Shown in pieces: positions 26,275-35,981 of a stretch of DNA of 64,000 bases (within the stretch, counting starts at the first letter, position 1; each line of letters starts with the position of its first letter). A program made the translations under genes and the position numbers. The stretch covers positions 248,001 to 312,000 of the forward strand of contig NZ_LNQS01000001.1 in NCBI RefSeq assembly GCF_001513785.1. The letters are read 5' to 3'. The stretch is from Rheinheimera sp. EpRS3 (lineage in GTDB: Bacteria; Pseudomonadota; Gammaproteobacteria; Enterobacterales; Alteromonadaceae). The notes beneath the pieces were generated by a model. The model was not told where the DNA came from. It made no database searches and worked only from the letters and a program-made list of their open reading frames with translations.

Positions 26275-27890
26275 AACCGTTTTTTCGCAGTAACCCGCCA
26301 CTGCCAGGCATCCAGCTCAGGGTTGTCGCTAAAAGGATGGGTTAGATCAATATGGATCATGGTACCGCGGCTGGAATGCGACGACAGTAAGCGTATACCA
26401 CCACCCACGCCAAACAACACACCATCATCGATATTGCTGTCAAAATCCTGCTCGGCGCCCCAGCTACGGCCGGCATCAACAAAGCTGGCAAAGCCTACAT
26501 CCAGCAATTGCAATATTGACCAGTCGGTAAAGTAGCGGTACTCAGCAGTGGCGACTACACGGCTGTCACCACGTTGATAATACAGTGGAAAAGCGCGCAG
26601 GCCGGTGTCGCCGCCTAAATACAGGGCGTTATCCTGAAACAGCTGGCGGCCAAATTCAGCGTTAATAATACCAACAGCACTACTACTATTGTTTAACTGA
26701 TGCACCAGTTGCAGCTGATTGCTAAACAAATGCTGGTTAATCTCTTTTAACCACAGCGCCTGATAACGGCTGTTACCGAGTAAAAAAGTGTCACTGCTTA
26801 GCTGCCATACCTTAGCCAGCTCAGAATCCAGTTGCCAGCCAGGGTTGTCTGCGCTAAGCCATGACTGCAAACGGCCAATGCGTAACCGCGCCTGCCAGCC
26901 AAGGTTAATATCTTCTACCCGGTTAAACTGGTTAATGTTAAACAGCTTTTTGTAGTTGGTTTGCAGCATCTGGTATTCTAGCCAGACAGAAGACAAATTG
27001 CGATCTTCCGGCGCGGAGAACTGGGTTTCATCAATATGCTGAAACTTGGTGTCGTCCAGCGTTATACCCACATTAAGCCGGTGAATGCGGTTTCCCCGTT
27101 CGGCAATTTTAAAACCGGCGTAGGTTTCAAACCATTTTTGCTTACGGTCATACAGGTTAATTTCATCGCCCAGCAGGTAGTCTTTAATTTCTTCTTTTTT
27201 CTGCTCTATATCTAAACTGAATGCCCAGTTTGATGACAGCCGGTAAAAAGGCCGGGTTAGCGCAAAGTGATAGCTTTCGCCGTCTGAGTTATCGGCATAG
27301 CGGGTGAGGGTATTCCAATGTGTGCCGAAGATATTCGGCGAAGCGAAACTGACCAGATAGCCGCTACGTTCACTGTCTTTGGCGTAGTCCAGCTGCAGTT
27401 GATTACCTGTACCCAGCAGGTTGTCGTCGGCAATGCCGACAGAGTAGTCGGTTTCACCGCCTTCGCTGCTAAAATCTATTTTGGGTAGTAAAGACCAGTT
27501 ATCCCAGGTTTCTACCAGCACGTCGGCGCTTTGTGTGTCTTCGCAATAGCGAATCACCCTGACAGCAGCTTCACGGATATAGGCGCGGCTGCGCAATAAG
27601 CGCTCAGTTTCTTCCAGATCATTTAAGTTAAGTGGCTCCCCGGGAAGAAACAGCAGGTCGTCCTGTACTGTGGGTTCTTTGGTGATAATGTGGCTGTAGT
27701 TAGCAAAACGGTGCAGCCAGAATGTGCCTTTCTCACTCAGGTCGAATACATTATTACGTTGATACTGGATATTACCCACTTTAACGCCTTTGGGTAGCAC
27801 GGTATTGCTTTGCGGGCTGACTTCAGTGCAGTCAGCCCAGCTTGCACAGCAAAAAACAGCGGTAAATAAGCAGCTTAGACTGCGAAACAT
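26271..27890 (-). CDS. Omp85-type (BamA/TamA-like) outer-membrane protein
   Basis: A 539-residue secreted protein. The signal peptide ([15 protein letters not shown]) is cleaved near residue 19. Residues about 35-130 look like POTRA-type domains: [11 protein letters not shown], then a turn with [22 protein letters not shown], then [15 protein letters not shown]. The remainder is a beta-barrel with alternating aromatic strands. Near the end is a lid-like [18 protein letters not shown] region, matching the VRGY/F-type motif of Omp85 proteins, and it finishes in Phe as expected for a Bam substrate. With only one or two POTRA units it is smaller than BamA. Its cargo is unknown. Confidence 0.8.
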   Translation of the reverse strand: MFRSLSCLFTAVFCCASWADCTEVSPQSNTVLPKGVKVGNIQYQRNNVFDLSEKGTFWLHRFANYSHIITKEPTVQDDLLFLPGEPLNLNDLEETERLLRSRAYIREAAVRVIRYCEDTQSADVLVETWDNWSLLPKIDFSSEGGETDYSVGIADDNLLGTGNQLQLDYAKDSERSGYLVSFASPNIFGTHWNTLTRYADNSDGESYHFALTRPFYRLSSNWAFSLDIEQKKEEIKDYLLGDEINLYDRKQKWFETYAGFKIAERGNRIHRLNVGITLDDTKFQHIDETQFSAPEDRNLSSVWLEYQMLQTNYKKLFNINQFNRVEDINLGWQARLRIGRLQSWLSADNPGWQLDSELAKVWQLSSDTFLLGNSRYQALWLKEINQHLFSNQLQLVHQLNNSSSAVGIINAEFGRQLFQDNALYLGGDTGLRAFPLYYQRGDSRVVATAEYRYFTDWSILQLLDVGFASFVDAGRSWGAEQDFDSNIDDGVLFGVGGGIRLLSSHSSRGTMIHIDLTHPFSDNPELDAWQWRVTAKKRF

Positions 27891-27979
27891 AAGCCTGCCC
27901 TCCTGGCTGACGGTAAAGGGGTGTCTGTAGCAATAGTGTTACCAGTTAACGTTATTTCGGCGTACTTAGCAAGTAAAGC

Positions 27980-28831
27980 CTATACGCTGTGGTTTTGTGT
28001 TGTTGCATCTGCCGCTTCGGTTGGTGTGGGTGTAGCTTGTTGCGCCAGATAAACCGTGCGCTGCGGAAACGGTATTTCGATACCTGCTTGGTCAAACGCC
28101 TGTTTAATTTCTTCCTGCAGGCTGTTGCGTAAGTCGCGGAAGTTTTCCCGTTTACTCCATACTGAAAATTGAATATTCAGTGATGAATCACCAAAGCCGA
28201 GGAATAAAAACATCGGGTCTGGTTCATCCAGGCACAACGGGTTATTGTCAGCGACTTTCAGCATCACCTGGCGAACTTGCGAGATATTTTCTTTGTAAGC
28301 CACCCCGATTAATAAATCAAAGCGCCGGATCGGAAAGCGTGTCAGGTTAGTCATTTCGCTTTTAATCAGGCTTTCATTTGGAATGCGCACATAAAGGTTA
28401 TCAAAGGTACGCAGCTTTACTGACAATAAATCTATAGATAACACCTCACCGGTGGTATTACCTACTTTAATGGTGTCACCCAACTGAAAGGGTTGCTCAC
28501 CAATTAAAAATAAGCCGCTGATCAGGTTAGATGCCGAGGTTTGTGAAGCAAACCCCAGTGCAACCGATAACACACCGGCAGCACCCAGCAATACACTGAG
28601 TGAAAACCCGAGTTGTTTTAGCGCAGAGGCAATAAACAACGCCAGCAGTAGCCAGTACACCAAACGTTTAAACAGTACTACATGATGCTGCGAGAAGTTG
28701 TTTATCAGAATACGGCCGATAGCCCGCGATGCAAGGCCTGCGACAACAAAACCGGCCAGCAGTAAAATGCTGGCTTTTAATATATGGCTGGCTTGTTCTG
28801 ATTGCAGCCAGTGCAGGAGTTGTTCAGTCAT
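27980..28831 (-). CDS. mscS: Small-conductance mechanosensitive channel (MscS family)
   Basis: A 283-residue MscS-type channel, nearly the E. coli length, that opens under hypo-osmotic membrane tension. Three transmembrane helices are visible in the first ~115 residues. The pore-lining TM3 has the Ala/Gly-rich LLGAAGVLSVALGFASQTSASNLISG pattern, followed by the family stretch FQLGDTIKVGNTTGEVLSIDLLSVKLRTFDN and the cytoplasmic alpha/beta domain. The gene starts 12 bp downstream of the DUF432-like gene's stop, so the two form a unit. MscS paralogues are common, so orthology to MscS itself is likely but not certain. Confidence 0.9.
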   Translation of the reverse strand: MTEQLLHWLQSEQASHILKASILLLAGFVVAGLASRAIGRILINNFSQHHVVLFKRLVYWLLLALFIASALKQLGFSLSVLLGAAGVLSVALGFASQTSASNLISGLFLIGEQPFQLGDTIKVGNTTGEVLSIDLLSVKLRTFDNLYVRIPNESLIKSEMTNLTRFPIRRFDLLIGVAYKENISQVRQVMLKVADNNPLCLDEPDPMFLFLGFGDSSLNIQFSVWSKRENFRDLRNSLQEEIKQAFDQAGIEIPFPQRTVYLAQQATPTPTEAADATTQNHSV

Positions 28832-28843
28832 ATTGCCTCTGGG

Positions 28844-29647
28844 TTATTCAGTAAAAATATGCGTAAAGGCGCGGATCAGGCTGTGTTTTTCCGGCACGGC
28901 CCGCGCCGGGCTGATCAGCATTGCGCCGTTAGTATCAGCAGCCGACAAGGTGCCGGTTTTAAAGCGGGCCAGGCTGTTTGCGCCTTCATGTTGCAAGGTT
29001 ATCGGGTCGGTCCATAAATTGCCATCGGCCGAACTGTAAACGGCCAGATAGGGTACAGGAATACTGATTTTACTCAATGACAGCATTTGCTTTGAAGTGT
29101 TTTGAATCACCACCGGCGTAATGGCGCGATGTGGCCGCAGTGGCAGCTCGTTTTTATTGTAGCGGGCATGGGTTTTGTCGGCGTAGCATAATTCGCCTAC
29201 CTGAGTAGAGGGGCCAAACCAGGTGTCGGATAAACGCGCAATGGCAATTTCCTGCAACAGGTATTCCGGCTGTTGCAAAGACACCTGCACACTTACCGGT
29301 GAGCTGATATACAAGGTGGTTTGTTCAGCTGGCGGAATATGCACAGGTTGCAGTGTTTTCACTACGACCGGTCTGTCCATCAGCACAGGTTTCAGGCACA
29401 ATGCCGCCGGGCTTTGACGAAACATATAACGTTCGGCTTTTAGTTGTGGCGGCATACATATTGCCGCTGAGCTGCTGAGTAATTCGCGCCCGTCAACGGC
29501 GCTGGTGCGTTCATACGCCAGCAGCCACTGTTGCGCCTGGCGTTTAACATAAATACTTAACGGGCCTATGTTGAAGCTCCAGCAACTGTCTGCTTCCAGT
29601 TCAACCGGTCGCCACCAGGCGTTATCTGCTGAGTGTTTTTGTGTCAT
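28844..29647 (-). CDS. DUF432-like protein next to mscS
   Basis: A 267-residue soluble protein. It begins with a beta-rich module (CWSFNIGPLSIYVKRQAQQWLLAYER), then a central region with VSVQVSLQQPEYLLQEIAIARLSDTWFGPSTQVGELCYADKT, and ends in a domain with PHRAITPVVIQNTSKQMLSLSKISIPVPYLAVYS. I believe it belongs to DUF432, which often neighbours MscS-like channels, but I cannot confirm this without a profile search. There is no signal peptide. It is read just before mscS with a 12-bp gap, so a role tied to the channel is a reasonable guess. Confidence 0.55.
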   Translation of the reverse strand: MTQKHSADNAWWRPVELEADSCWSFNIGPLSIYVKRQAQQWLLAYERTSAVDGRELLSSSAAICMPPQLKAERYMFRQSPAALCLKPVLMDRPVVVKTLQPVHIPPAEQTTLYISSPVSVQVSLQQPEYLLQEIAIARLSDTWFGPSTQVGELCYADKTHARYNKNELPLRPHRAITPVVIQNTSKQMLSLSKISIPVPYLAVYSSADGNLWTDPITLQHEGANSLARFKTGTLSAADTNGAMLISPARAVPEKHSLIRAFTHIFTE

Positions 29648-29887
29648 ATAGTCTGCTCAATCACGATGCTGCAGCAATCTTAACAAGAAGGCCGTATAAG
29701 TCCTATTGGCGTTTTGGCAATATTCAGTTGAGATTCACTGCTATGCTTTATAAAATAGCGCCATATTTTGCTTATCCAGCAACAGGTTAATTAACTTAGC
29801 CGGAGATTTATCACCCTTATGGACGTGCCCAGTAGCAGGCCCAGCCTGCCAACACCCATTTTCTGCAATTGTTTCGCCAATTGTGCC

Positions 29888-29935
29888 GCTTAGTAAGGTA
29901 GTTTTCAGCCCTTACTAAGCTTGTTTAGTAAGAGG
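29888..29935 (+). promoter_or_regulatory. Alternative-hairpin leader switch before mgtE
   Basis: Three complementary segments precede the mgtE start: segment 1 at 29888-29898, segment 2 at 29910-29920 and segment 3 at 29925-29932. Segments 1 and 2 pair perfectly over 11 bp. Segments 2 and 3 pair over 8-9 bp, covering the first half of the AAGAGG ribosome-binding site (29930-29935). The two hairpins exclude each other, so the leader can switch between ribosome-accessible and blocked forms. Upstream sequence (29760-29880), with a GCAGGC/GCCTGC hairpin, may be the sensing part. I do not recognise an M-box or another named riboswitch. Confidence 0.6.
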
Positions 29936-29940
29936 TTGCT

Positions 29941-31284
29941 ATGGAATTACCTGCGCTGATCAGCACACTGCGCACCGCGCTGGAATCAGATACTGTACAT
30001 TTGCTGCGTGAGCGGCTGGACGACGTGCACCCCGCCGACCTGGCCAGCGCGCTGGTTGAGTTTGCCGCCCAGGATCTATGGACCCTGCTAACCGTGCTGC
30101 CGCGCTCAGAGCAAGCGGAAGTATTTGGCTATTTACCGGCAGAAGAGCAGGTAAATTTATCCATAAATATCAGCCGTCGTAAGCTGGCACCTATTATCCG
30201 CCAGATGTCTTCTGATGAACGCGCCGATTTATTTAACCGCTTAAGTGACGAGCAACGCGAAACTCTGCTGCCAGCACTGGCGCAAGCCGAGCGTGAAGAC
30301 TTACTGCGTTTGACATCGCATGAAGAAGGCACAGCCGGTGCCATTATGACGTCTGACTACGCCATTCTTGCCGCCGAGCTGACTGTGGCACAAGCGCTGG
30401 ATTCACTGCGCCGTGAAGCGCCGGACAAAGAAACCATTTATTCAGCCTACGTGGTAGATGCTGCCCGTAAATTAATTGGCGTAGTGTCGTTGCGCGATCT
30501 TATTCTGGCGCCGCTGCATATGCCGATAGAAGAGCTGATTAACCACGATCCTATCTATGCCAGTGTCGATATGCCGCAGGAAGAAGTGGCGTCACTGATT
30601 GCCAAGTACGACTTACTGGCCCTGCCTATTGTTAACAGCGAACACCAGATGGTCGGTATTGTAACCTACGATGACGCCATGGACGTTGCCGCAGCCGAAG
30701 CGACAGAAGACTTTCACAAAACTGCCACCATCGGCAAGCTGGAAACCAGCGTTAAACAGGCAGGTATTGGTTTACTGTATCGCAAGCGGGTGTTCTGGTT
30801 GGTTATTTTAGTGTTTGGCAATATCTTCTCCGGCGCCGGCATTGCCCATTTTGAAGGTATTATTGCCAGCCATATTGCGCTGCTATTCTTTTTACCGTTA
30901 TTAATTGGTAGCAGCGGTAATGCCGGGGCGCAATCGGGTACATTAATGGTGCGTGCGCTGGCTACCGGTGAAATTAAACTGCGTGACTGGGGCTATTTGC
31001 TTGGCAAAGAATGTCTGGTAGCCGGTTTATTAGGCCTGACGATGGCGACCGCTGTAGTAGGGCTGGGCTGGTGGCGCGGAGGCTATGATATTGCTGTGGT
31101 GGTGTCGCTAACAATGATGCTGGTGGTACTGGCGGGCAGTTTAATTGGTTTGTCACTGCCATTTTTACTCAGCCGTTTTAACCTGGACCCTGCTACCGCC
31201 AGCGGCCCGTTAATTACCTCTATTGCCGACGTCGCCGGTGTGGTGCTGTATTTTTCTATTGCTACCTGGTATCTGGGGCTTTAA
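29941..31284 (+). CDS. mgtE: MgtE-family magnesium transporter
   Basis: A 447-residue MgtE Mg2+ channel/transporter. The domain order is an N-terminal superhelical domain (about 1-125, with HPADLASALVE), a CBS pair (about 130-255) that senses cytosolic Mg2+, a connecting helix, and a five-helix membrane domain from about 280. The membrane part has the signature SGNAGAQSGTLMVRALATGEI and the terminal SIADVAGVVLYFSIA with its conserved Asp. Co2+ or other divalents may also be carried. The leader RNA just upstream contains mutually exclusive hairpins that could control translation. Confidence 0.94.
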   Translation: MELPALISTLRTALESDTVHLLRERLDDVHPADLASALVEFAAQDLWTLLTVLPRSEQAEVFGYLPAEEQVNLSINISRRKLAPIIRQMSSDERADLFNRLSDEQRETLLPALAQAEREDLLRLTSHEEGTAGAIMTSDYAILAAELTVAQALDSLRREAPDKETIYSAYVVDAARKLIGVVSLRDLILAPLHMPIEELINHDPIYASVDMPQEEVASLIAKYDLLALPIVNSEHQMVGIVTYDDAMDVAAAEATEDFHKTATIGKLETSVKQAGIGLLYRKRVFWLVILVFGNIFSGAGIAHFEGIIASHIALLFFLPLLIGSSGNAGAQSGTLMVRALATGEIKLRDWGYLLGKECLVAGLLGLTMATAVVGLGWWRGGYDIAVVVSLTMMLVVLAGSLIGLSLPFLLSRFNLDPATASGPLITSIADVAGVVLYFSIATWYLGL

Positions 31285-31342
31285 CAAAACAGCACGGCGT
31301 ATCTGGCGCAGTGCTGCTCACTAGGGGGTTATTAAACAGTTG

Positions 31343-32107
31343 TTACGAAAATGCCAGATAACCGCTGTGGCAGTAACCGTCGGCAAAACCATCACCCTGA
31401 ATATCTATCTGGCTCCAGTCACCACTGGTTTGTATTACTGTAATAAGTTGGCCGCTGCGCAGGGTGGTTTTAACATCAAAGCTTGTGCCGGGGCCAGCCC
31501 GCAGGCGTAAACCATCGCGGGCTATTACTGTGGCACGTCTGGCGTCGTGGGCTGGCAAGTTGTTCGTTTCCAGCACCGGCGCATTAGCCGGTAATGGTGG
31601 CCGGCCAAATTGCGCAGTCGGCAACGGTGGTGCCGCCGGTGTGCCATGCCAGCTAGCAATAGCTTGTTGCAGGTTTTCTGCCCAATCTGTATCGCCATTT
31701 GGCGGGTAACTGCCACTGCGCAGCTGCGCCAGTTGCATGCCCTGCATTTGTAAGTGCGGTAACTCCCAGCTTAACGGTTCCAGTTGCTGCAACTGTGCCA
31801 GCTTATGCAGCTGTTTCCACCAGCCTTTGCGCTCGCCGCTGTCATCCCAGCTCCATTTACCGTCAATATAGAGTACAAAATCGGCAGCAACACCGTACTG
31901 GTGTAAAGAGCTCCACGCATCGGCATTAGTCACTTTTGCGCCGGGTTTTGTGCGGCCCTGGTTGTATAGCTCGCGCTGGCGCTGTGGCGAGCGAAAGCCC
32001 TCAAATAATCTGAAAGGTAAGTTTGCGCGGGCAAGTTCCTGCAACAGCAACTCGACTTTTTGCCGGAAAGTCGGATGCAGGTGTTCCATCACCATATCTC
32101 TGGCCAT
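31343..32107 (-). CDS. M15-type peptidase with C-terminal SH3 domain
   Basis: A 254-residue protein with two parts. Residues about 8-140 form an M15 (L-Ala-D-Glu/D-Ala-D-Ala) peptidase domain: FEGFRSPQRQRELYNQGRT, SSLHQYGVAADF with the zinc-ligand His and Asp, and the final WELPHLQM with Glu and His. Residues about 190-254 are a bacterial SH3 domain (GLRLRAGPGTSFDVKTTL), which binds cell wall. A Pro-rich linker joins them. No signal peptide is visible, so export may need a holin-like route, as in phage endolysins. No phage genes lie nearby. The ATG at 32107 has a strong GGAGGAG site. Confidence 0.85.
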   Translation of the reverse strand: MARDMVMEHLHPTFRQKVELLLQELARANLPFRLFEGFRSPQRQRELYNQGRTKPGAKVTNADAWSSLHQYGVAADFVLYIDGKWSWDDSGERKGWWKQLHKLAQLQQLEPLSWELPHLQMQGMQLAQLRSGSYPPNGDTDWAENLQQAIASWHGTPAAPPLPTAQFGRPPLPANAPVLETNNLPAHDARRATVIARDGLRLRAGPGTSFDVKTTLRSGQLITVIQTSGDWSQIDIQGDGFADGYCHSGYLAFS

Positions 32108-32259
32108 AGTAAAAGCTCCTCCGTTACCCCGGTGTTGCCGGGTTAGCCGCAGCCTGCGGCTGGTATGAAGTATAGCCGGGCAATAAACGGGCGGCAGAGA
32201 GAGGTTGCTGTTTTACTTATCTGCCGGGGCGGAAAAATCACTGCCCCCGGTTTATGTCA

Positions 32260-32670
32260 CTAATTAAACATAACACTCACCCGGATTACGCTTAGTACTA
32301 TGAGAACAATATAGGTGATGGCTACAGTTGGCTTTAACGCCTGGCGCAGGTAAGACATGGCCAGAGTGGTGACACCGCCGCGTTGTTGCTGCCAGGTGCT
32401 GTGCCATTGCATACCAATGTCCTGGTTTTGTATCAGTGCTTGCTCTAGCTGTAGCAGTCGTTCGGCGGTGCGCTGTTGTACTGTGCGCAGCAAAGCTTCA
32501 TGCAGCCAGAACAAGGCTATTGCTGTGAACTGAATACGTAAACTGTCGCCGTTATGCAGCAACCAAAACCAGACGACAAGGCAAAGCAGTTTTAACCACA
32601 GCGCCTGCATATCCATTTTGTCGTAACTTTGTTGCAGGCAGAGCCATTCAGATTGGGTACGTGCGGTCAT
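32260..32670 (-). CDS. Unknown membrane protein downstream of the CDF gene
   Basis: A 136-residue protein with hydrophobic segments at about 24-40, 46-58 and 113-133, and a charged helix with Gln-rich sequence between them. I do not recognise a family. Its start is 1 bp after the stop of the CDF transporter, so the two are probably co-translated. A role with the transporter is plausible from position only. Confidence 0.55.
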   Translation of the reverse strand: MTARTQSEWLCLQQSYDKMDMQALWLKLLCLVVWFWLLHNGDSLRIQFTAIALFWLHEALLRTVQQRTAERLLQLEQALIQNQDIGMQWHSTWQQQRGGVTTLAMSYLRQALKPTVAITYIVLIVLSVIRVSVMFN

Positions 32671-32671
32671 G

Positions 32672-33586
32672 CTAAGTTCCTTTATATTCCGTTACAGGAT
32701 TGGTTGGTGCGCCATGCGCGTGCTGCGGCTCTATATGTACACTAAGTTCAACACCCAGCTGCTGCATGGCCAGTTCGGCGTCGTCAGCTAATTGGTGCGC
32801 CTGCTCTACTGTCCAGTGGCCGGGCACCTGCATATCTACCTGAGCAAACTGCAGGGTGGCGGCAGAGCGGGTGCGCAGGTTAATAAACTGCACTTTACCG
32901 CTGGCAAAATGATCCAGCGCCTGCGCTATTTCACTGATGCGACTGTCAGGCAGGGCTTTGTCCATCAGGCCGTTTACTGCACGATAAAGGATGCCACCAC
33001 CTTCATGCAGAATATGCAGCGCAACGGCAATGGCAACAGCAGCGTCTAACCAGTTGTGGCCGGTGAGTACAGCAAGGCCAACGCCGATAACCACGCCGGC
33101 GGTGGTCCAGACATCGGTTAGCAGGTGCTTGCCATCGCCTTCGAGGGCGGGAGAATTATACTGCTTACCACCTTTTAACAATAACATGGCAATAGCCAGG
33201 TTAATCAGGCTGGCCAGTACTGTAAGCAAAGTGCCTATACCCAGCGTAGAAATAGGTTGCGGGTTAAACAGCCGTTCAATAGCTGTGGCAAGAATTACCA
33301 GTGCGGCGAGAAAAATCATGCCGCCTTCAAAGGCAGCTGATAAATATTCTGCTTTGCTGTGGCCATAAGGGTGGCTGTTATCAGCCGGGCGGCGGGCAAT
33401 ACTGACCATAGCCAGGGCAAAACCTGCCCCGGCAACGTTAACCAGAGATTCTACCGCGTCAGATAAAAAGCCGACCGAGCCGGTAAGTTGCCAAGCCAGT
33501 GACTTAAGCGCCATAGTGGCGAAGGCACCCACTAAAGACAGTAGCAGTAACTGGCGCGGGCGTAGTTTTAACATGGTGTATTTCAT
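32672..33586 (-). CDS. Cation diffusion facilitator (CDF) transporter
   Basis: A 304-residue CDF-family efflux transporter. The six membrane helices occupy the first ~210 residues and the C-terminal cytoplasmic domain follows. Metal-site residues are visible in TM2 (FLSDAVESLVNVAGA: Asp and Asn, rather than the HxxxD layout of Zn-type members) and TM5 (LTDVWTTAGVVIGV, Asp). HPYGHSKAEY is the conserved intracellular loop. This pattern places it with Fe/Mn/Co-type CDFs as readily as with zinc; substrate is not settled. It lies downstream of the arsenate operon on the same strand but 86 bp away, with a 10-bp tandem repeat in the gap. Confidence 0.88.
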   Translation of the reverse strand: MKYTMLKLRPRQLLLLSLVGAFATMALKSLAWQLTGSVGFLSDAVESLVNVAGAGFALAMVSIARRPADNSHPYGHSKAEYLSAAFEGGMIFLAALVILATAIERLFNPQPISTLGIGTLLTVLASLINLAIAMLLLKGGKQYNSPALEGDGKHLLTDVWTTAGVVIGVGLAVLTGHNWLDAAVAIAVALHILHEGGGILYRAVNGLMDKALPDSRISEIAQALDHFASGKVQFINLRTRSAATLQFAQVDMQVPGHWTVEQAHQLADDAELAMQQLGVELSVHIEPQHAHGAPTNPVTEYKGT

Positions 33587-33630
33587 AATTTATCAGCGGC
33601 TTACTGCAGTGTAGAGTAGCCGCAGCCCGA

Positions 33631-33680
33631 TGTCATGTAGTGTCATGCACTGTCATATGGAGCCATGTGCTGTCACGCGC
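33631..33680. repeat. 10-bp tandem repeat at the end of arsJ
   Basis: Five units of exactly 10 bp share TGTCAT-like starts: TGTCATGTAG, TGTCATGCAC, TGTCATATGG, AGCCATGTGC and TGTCACGCGC. The last unit covers the arsJ stop codon. The array spans the gap between arsJ and the CDF gene. Confidence 0.7.
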
Positions 33681-34875
33681 TGCGTTTGGGTAAAAACAAC
33701 GATACCAGCACGGTAGCCACCAGCATGCCTGATGAGATCCACAAACATGCCGTTAAGCCTGCCAGCTGATATACCCAACCGGATAACACCGTGCCAATCA
33801 GGCGGCCCATGGCGTTGGCCATATAGTAAAAGCCGACATCCAGTGACACGCCATCACTTTTCGCCATGCTGACAATCATATAACTGTGTAAGGATGAATT
33901 AATAGCAAACACGGCACCAAACAGCAGCAGACCGCCGAGCAGGGCAGTTTCTGCCTGCCACTGTTGCTCAAGTGCTACCGCAATTGCGGCTGGGATGGCA
34001 CACAATAGCAGTGCCCACAATGTTAAGGTGCCACCGTCAGGCAGACGGGCTTTACCGGTAAGCAGGGGGGCCATACTTTGCACCGCGCCATAGCCAATAA
34101 CCCATAAGGCCAGAAAGCTGCCCACGGCCCAGTGGCTCCAGCCAAACTGGCTGGCCAGCGTTAGTGGTAGGGCAATAACAAACCAGACATCGCGGGCGCC
34201 AAACAACAGCATACGCGCGGCTGACAATAAATTAATTGCCCGGCTTTTTGACAACAGCTCAGTAAATTTGGGCTTGGTTTTGCTTTTACCCAAATCGGCT
34301 TTCAGGCGCCATAAGCTTAGCAACCAGACTACGCTTAGCATCAGCAACATAAGCAGTATCGCTGTGCTAAAACCATACAGGCTCAGCAGTAAACCACCGA
34401 TAAAAAAGCCCACACCTTTAAGCGCATTTTTTGAACCGGTAAGAATAGCTACCCATTTAAACAAAGTGTTTTGGGCGTTGTCTGCCACCAGCAGTTTGAT
34501 GCTGCTTTTGGCGCTCATTTTATTTAAGTCTTTGGCAATGCCTGACAGCGCCTGCGCTGCCATAACCCAGGACACAATTAAATACTGGGCCGGTAGCAAC
34601 AACATACCCAGTGCCAGTATTTGCAGCAACAGGCCGATATTCATGGTTTTATTCAGGCCGATGCGGGCACCCAGCCAGCCGCCAACCAGGTTGGTAATAA
34701 CGCCAAAAATTTCATAAAACAAAAACAGCATGGCAATGGCCAGGCCGCTGTAACCCAGGCTATAAAAATGCAGCACCACCAACATGCGCAGTGCGCCGTC
34801 GGTTAAGGTAAAGGCCCAGTAATTCGCTGTTACCAGCATATATTGGCGTAGCTGTGGGCTTAGCGTACTTAGCAT
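33673..34875 (-). CDS. arsJ: Organoarsenical efflux permease ArsJ
   Basis: A 400-residue major-facilitator-family protein. The N-terminal YMLVTANYWAFTLTDGALRMLVVLHFYSLGY and the loop QALSGIAKDLNKMSAKSSIK are characteristic of ArsJ. In the known pathway, GAPDH attaches arsenate to glyceraldehyde 3-phosphate and ArsJ exports the resulting 1-arseno-3-phosphoglycerate, which breaks down to arsenate outside. The GAPDH gene lies immediately upstream (23 bp), and the operon starts with an ArsC-ArsR fusion, so the assignment is well supported. About 12 membrane helices are visible. Confidence 0.92.
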   Translation of the reverse strand: MLSTLSPQLRQYMLVTANYWAFTLTDGALRMLVVLHFYSLGYSGLAIAMLFLFYEIFGVITNLVGGWLGARIGLNKTMNIGLLLQILALGMLLLPAQYLIVSWVMAAQALSGIAKDLNKMSAKSSIKLLVADNAQNTLFKWVAILTGSKNALKGVGFFIGGLLLSLYGFSTAILLMLLMLSVVWLLSLWRLKADLGKSKTKPKFTELLSKSRAINLLSAARMLLFGARDVWFVIALPLTLASQFGWSHWAVGSFLALWVIGYGAVQSMAPLLTGKARLPDGGTLTLWALLLCAIPAAIAVALEQQWQAETALLGGLLLFGAVFAINSSLHSYMIVSMAKSDGVSLDVGFYYMANAMGRLIGTVLSGWVYQLAGLTACLWISSGMLVATVLVSLFLPKRSA

Positions 34876-34898
34876 AGACTTGTTCCGGTTAGCATCGT

Positions 34899-35909
34899 TT
34901 AGGCTTTATCCTGCAGGCCAACCAGTTTGGCCAGTTCAACCGTACGGTTGGCGTAGCCCCACTCATTGTCGTACCAGGCATAAATTTTTACCTGAGTGCC
35001 GTTAACCACCATAGTGGATAGCGCATCAATAATGCTGGAGCGCGGGTCGGTTTTATAATCTACCGACACCAAAGGCCGGGTTTCATAACCGAGAATATCT
35101 TTTAACTCGCCCTCTGCGGCGGCTTTTAGCAGAGCGTTAACTTCATCGCTTGTGGTGGTGCGCTCTACTTCAAATACGCAGTCAGTTAATGAGGCATTGG
35201 CCAGCGGCACGCGCACGGCATGGCCATTTAAGCGGCCTTTAAGTTCTGGGAATATTTCGGTAATGGCGGTAGCCGAGCCGGTGGTAGTGGGGATTAAACT
35301 GCTGCCACAGGCGCGGGCACGGCGTAAATCTTTGTGCGGTGTGTCTAAAATGCTCTGGGTGTTGGTTAAATCGTGAATAGTGGTAATGCTGCCATGCTTA
35401 ATGCCCAGTTGTTCGTGTATTACTTTTACCACCGGTGCCAGGCAGTTAGTTGTGCAACTGGCGGCGGTAACAATGCGGTGCATGTCTTTATTATATAGCT
35501 GCTGGTTTACGCCCATTACCACGTTTAATACACCCGGCTCTTTTACCGGCGCGCTTACTACTACCCGTTTTACGCCTTGCGCCAAGTAAGCCTCTAATAA
35601 AGCTTTGCTTTTCATCTTGCCAGACGCCTCAATGACGACATCACACTGTGACCAGTCGGTATCATTAATGGCTTTATTGCTGCTAACAGCAAGGGTTTTA
35701 CCATTGATCACGATGTTATCGCCCTCGGCCACAGCATTGTGGCGCCAGATACCGTGTACTGAGTCAAAGTTCAGTAAGTGGGCAAAGGTAGCCGCATCGG
35801 CAGCCGGGTCGTTAATTTGTACAAATTCCAGCTCGGGCCAGTCAAACGCCGCGCGCAGTGCTAAACGGCCAATACGGCCAAAGCCATTAATACCTACTTT
35901 AATTCTCAT
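34899..35909 (-). CDS. Glyceraldehyde-3-phosphate dehydrogenase of the ArsJ pathway
   Basis: A 336-residue GAPDH with the Rossmann start [16 protein letters not shown], the catalytic Cys in [10 protein letters not shown] and the usual DLTNTQ segment. It most likely serves arsenate resistance, forming 1-arseno-3-phosphoglycerate, because it sits between the arsenic regulator gene and arsJ. It could also work in glycolysis, but a separate operon GAPDH in this position is the standard arrangement of ArsJ loci. The 72-bp gap upstream, after the fusion gene, has no clear terminator, so one transcript is likely. Confidence 0.9.
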   Translation of the reverse strand: MRIKVGINGFGRIGRLALRAAFDWPELEFVQINDPAADAATFAHLLNFDSVHGIWRHNAVAEGDNIVINGKTLAVSSNKAINDTDWSQCDVVIEASGKMKSKALLEAYLAQGVKRVVVSAPVKEPGVLNVVMGVNQQLYNKDMHRIVTAASCTTNCLAPVVKVIHEQLGIKHGSITTIHDLTNTQSILDTPHKDLRRARACGSSLIPTTTGSATAITEIFPELKGRLNGHAVRVPLANASLTDCVFEVERTTTSDEVNALLKAAAEGELKDILGYETRPLVSVDYKTDPRSSIIDALSTMVVNGTQVKIYAWYDNEWGYANRTVELAKLVGLQDKA

Positions 35910-35981
35910 CTTGTTAATCCTGTATGTTAACGATATTACTTAGTTACATTGTTCGGTGGCGTAACCAGTTGCATCGCGAGC

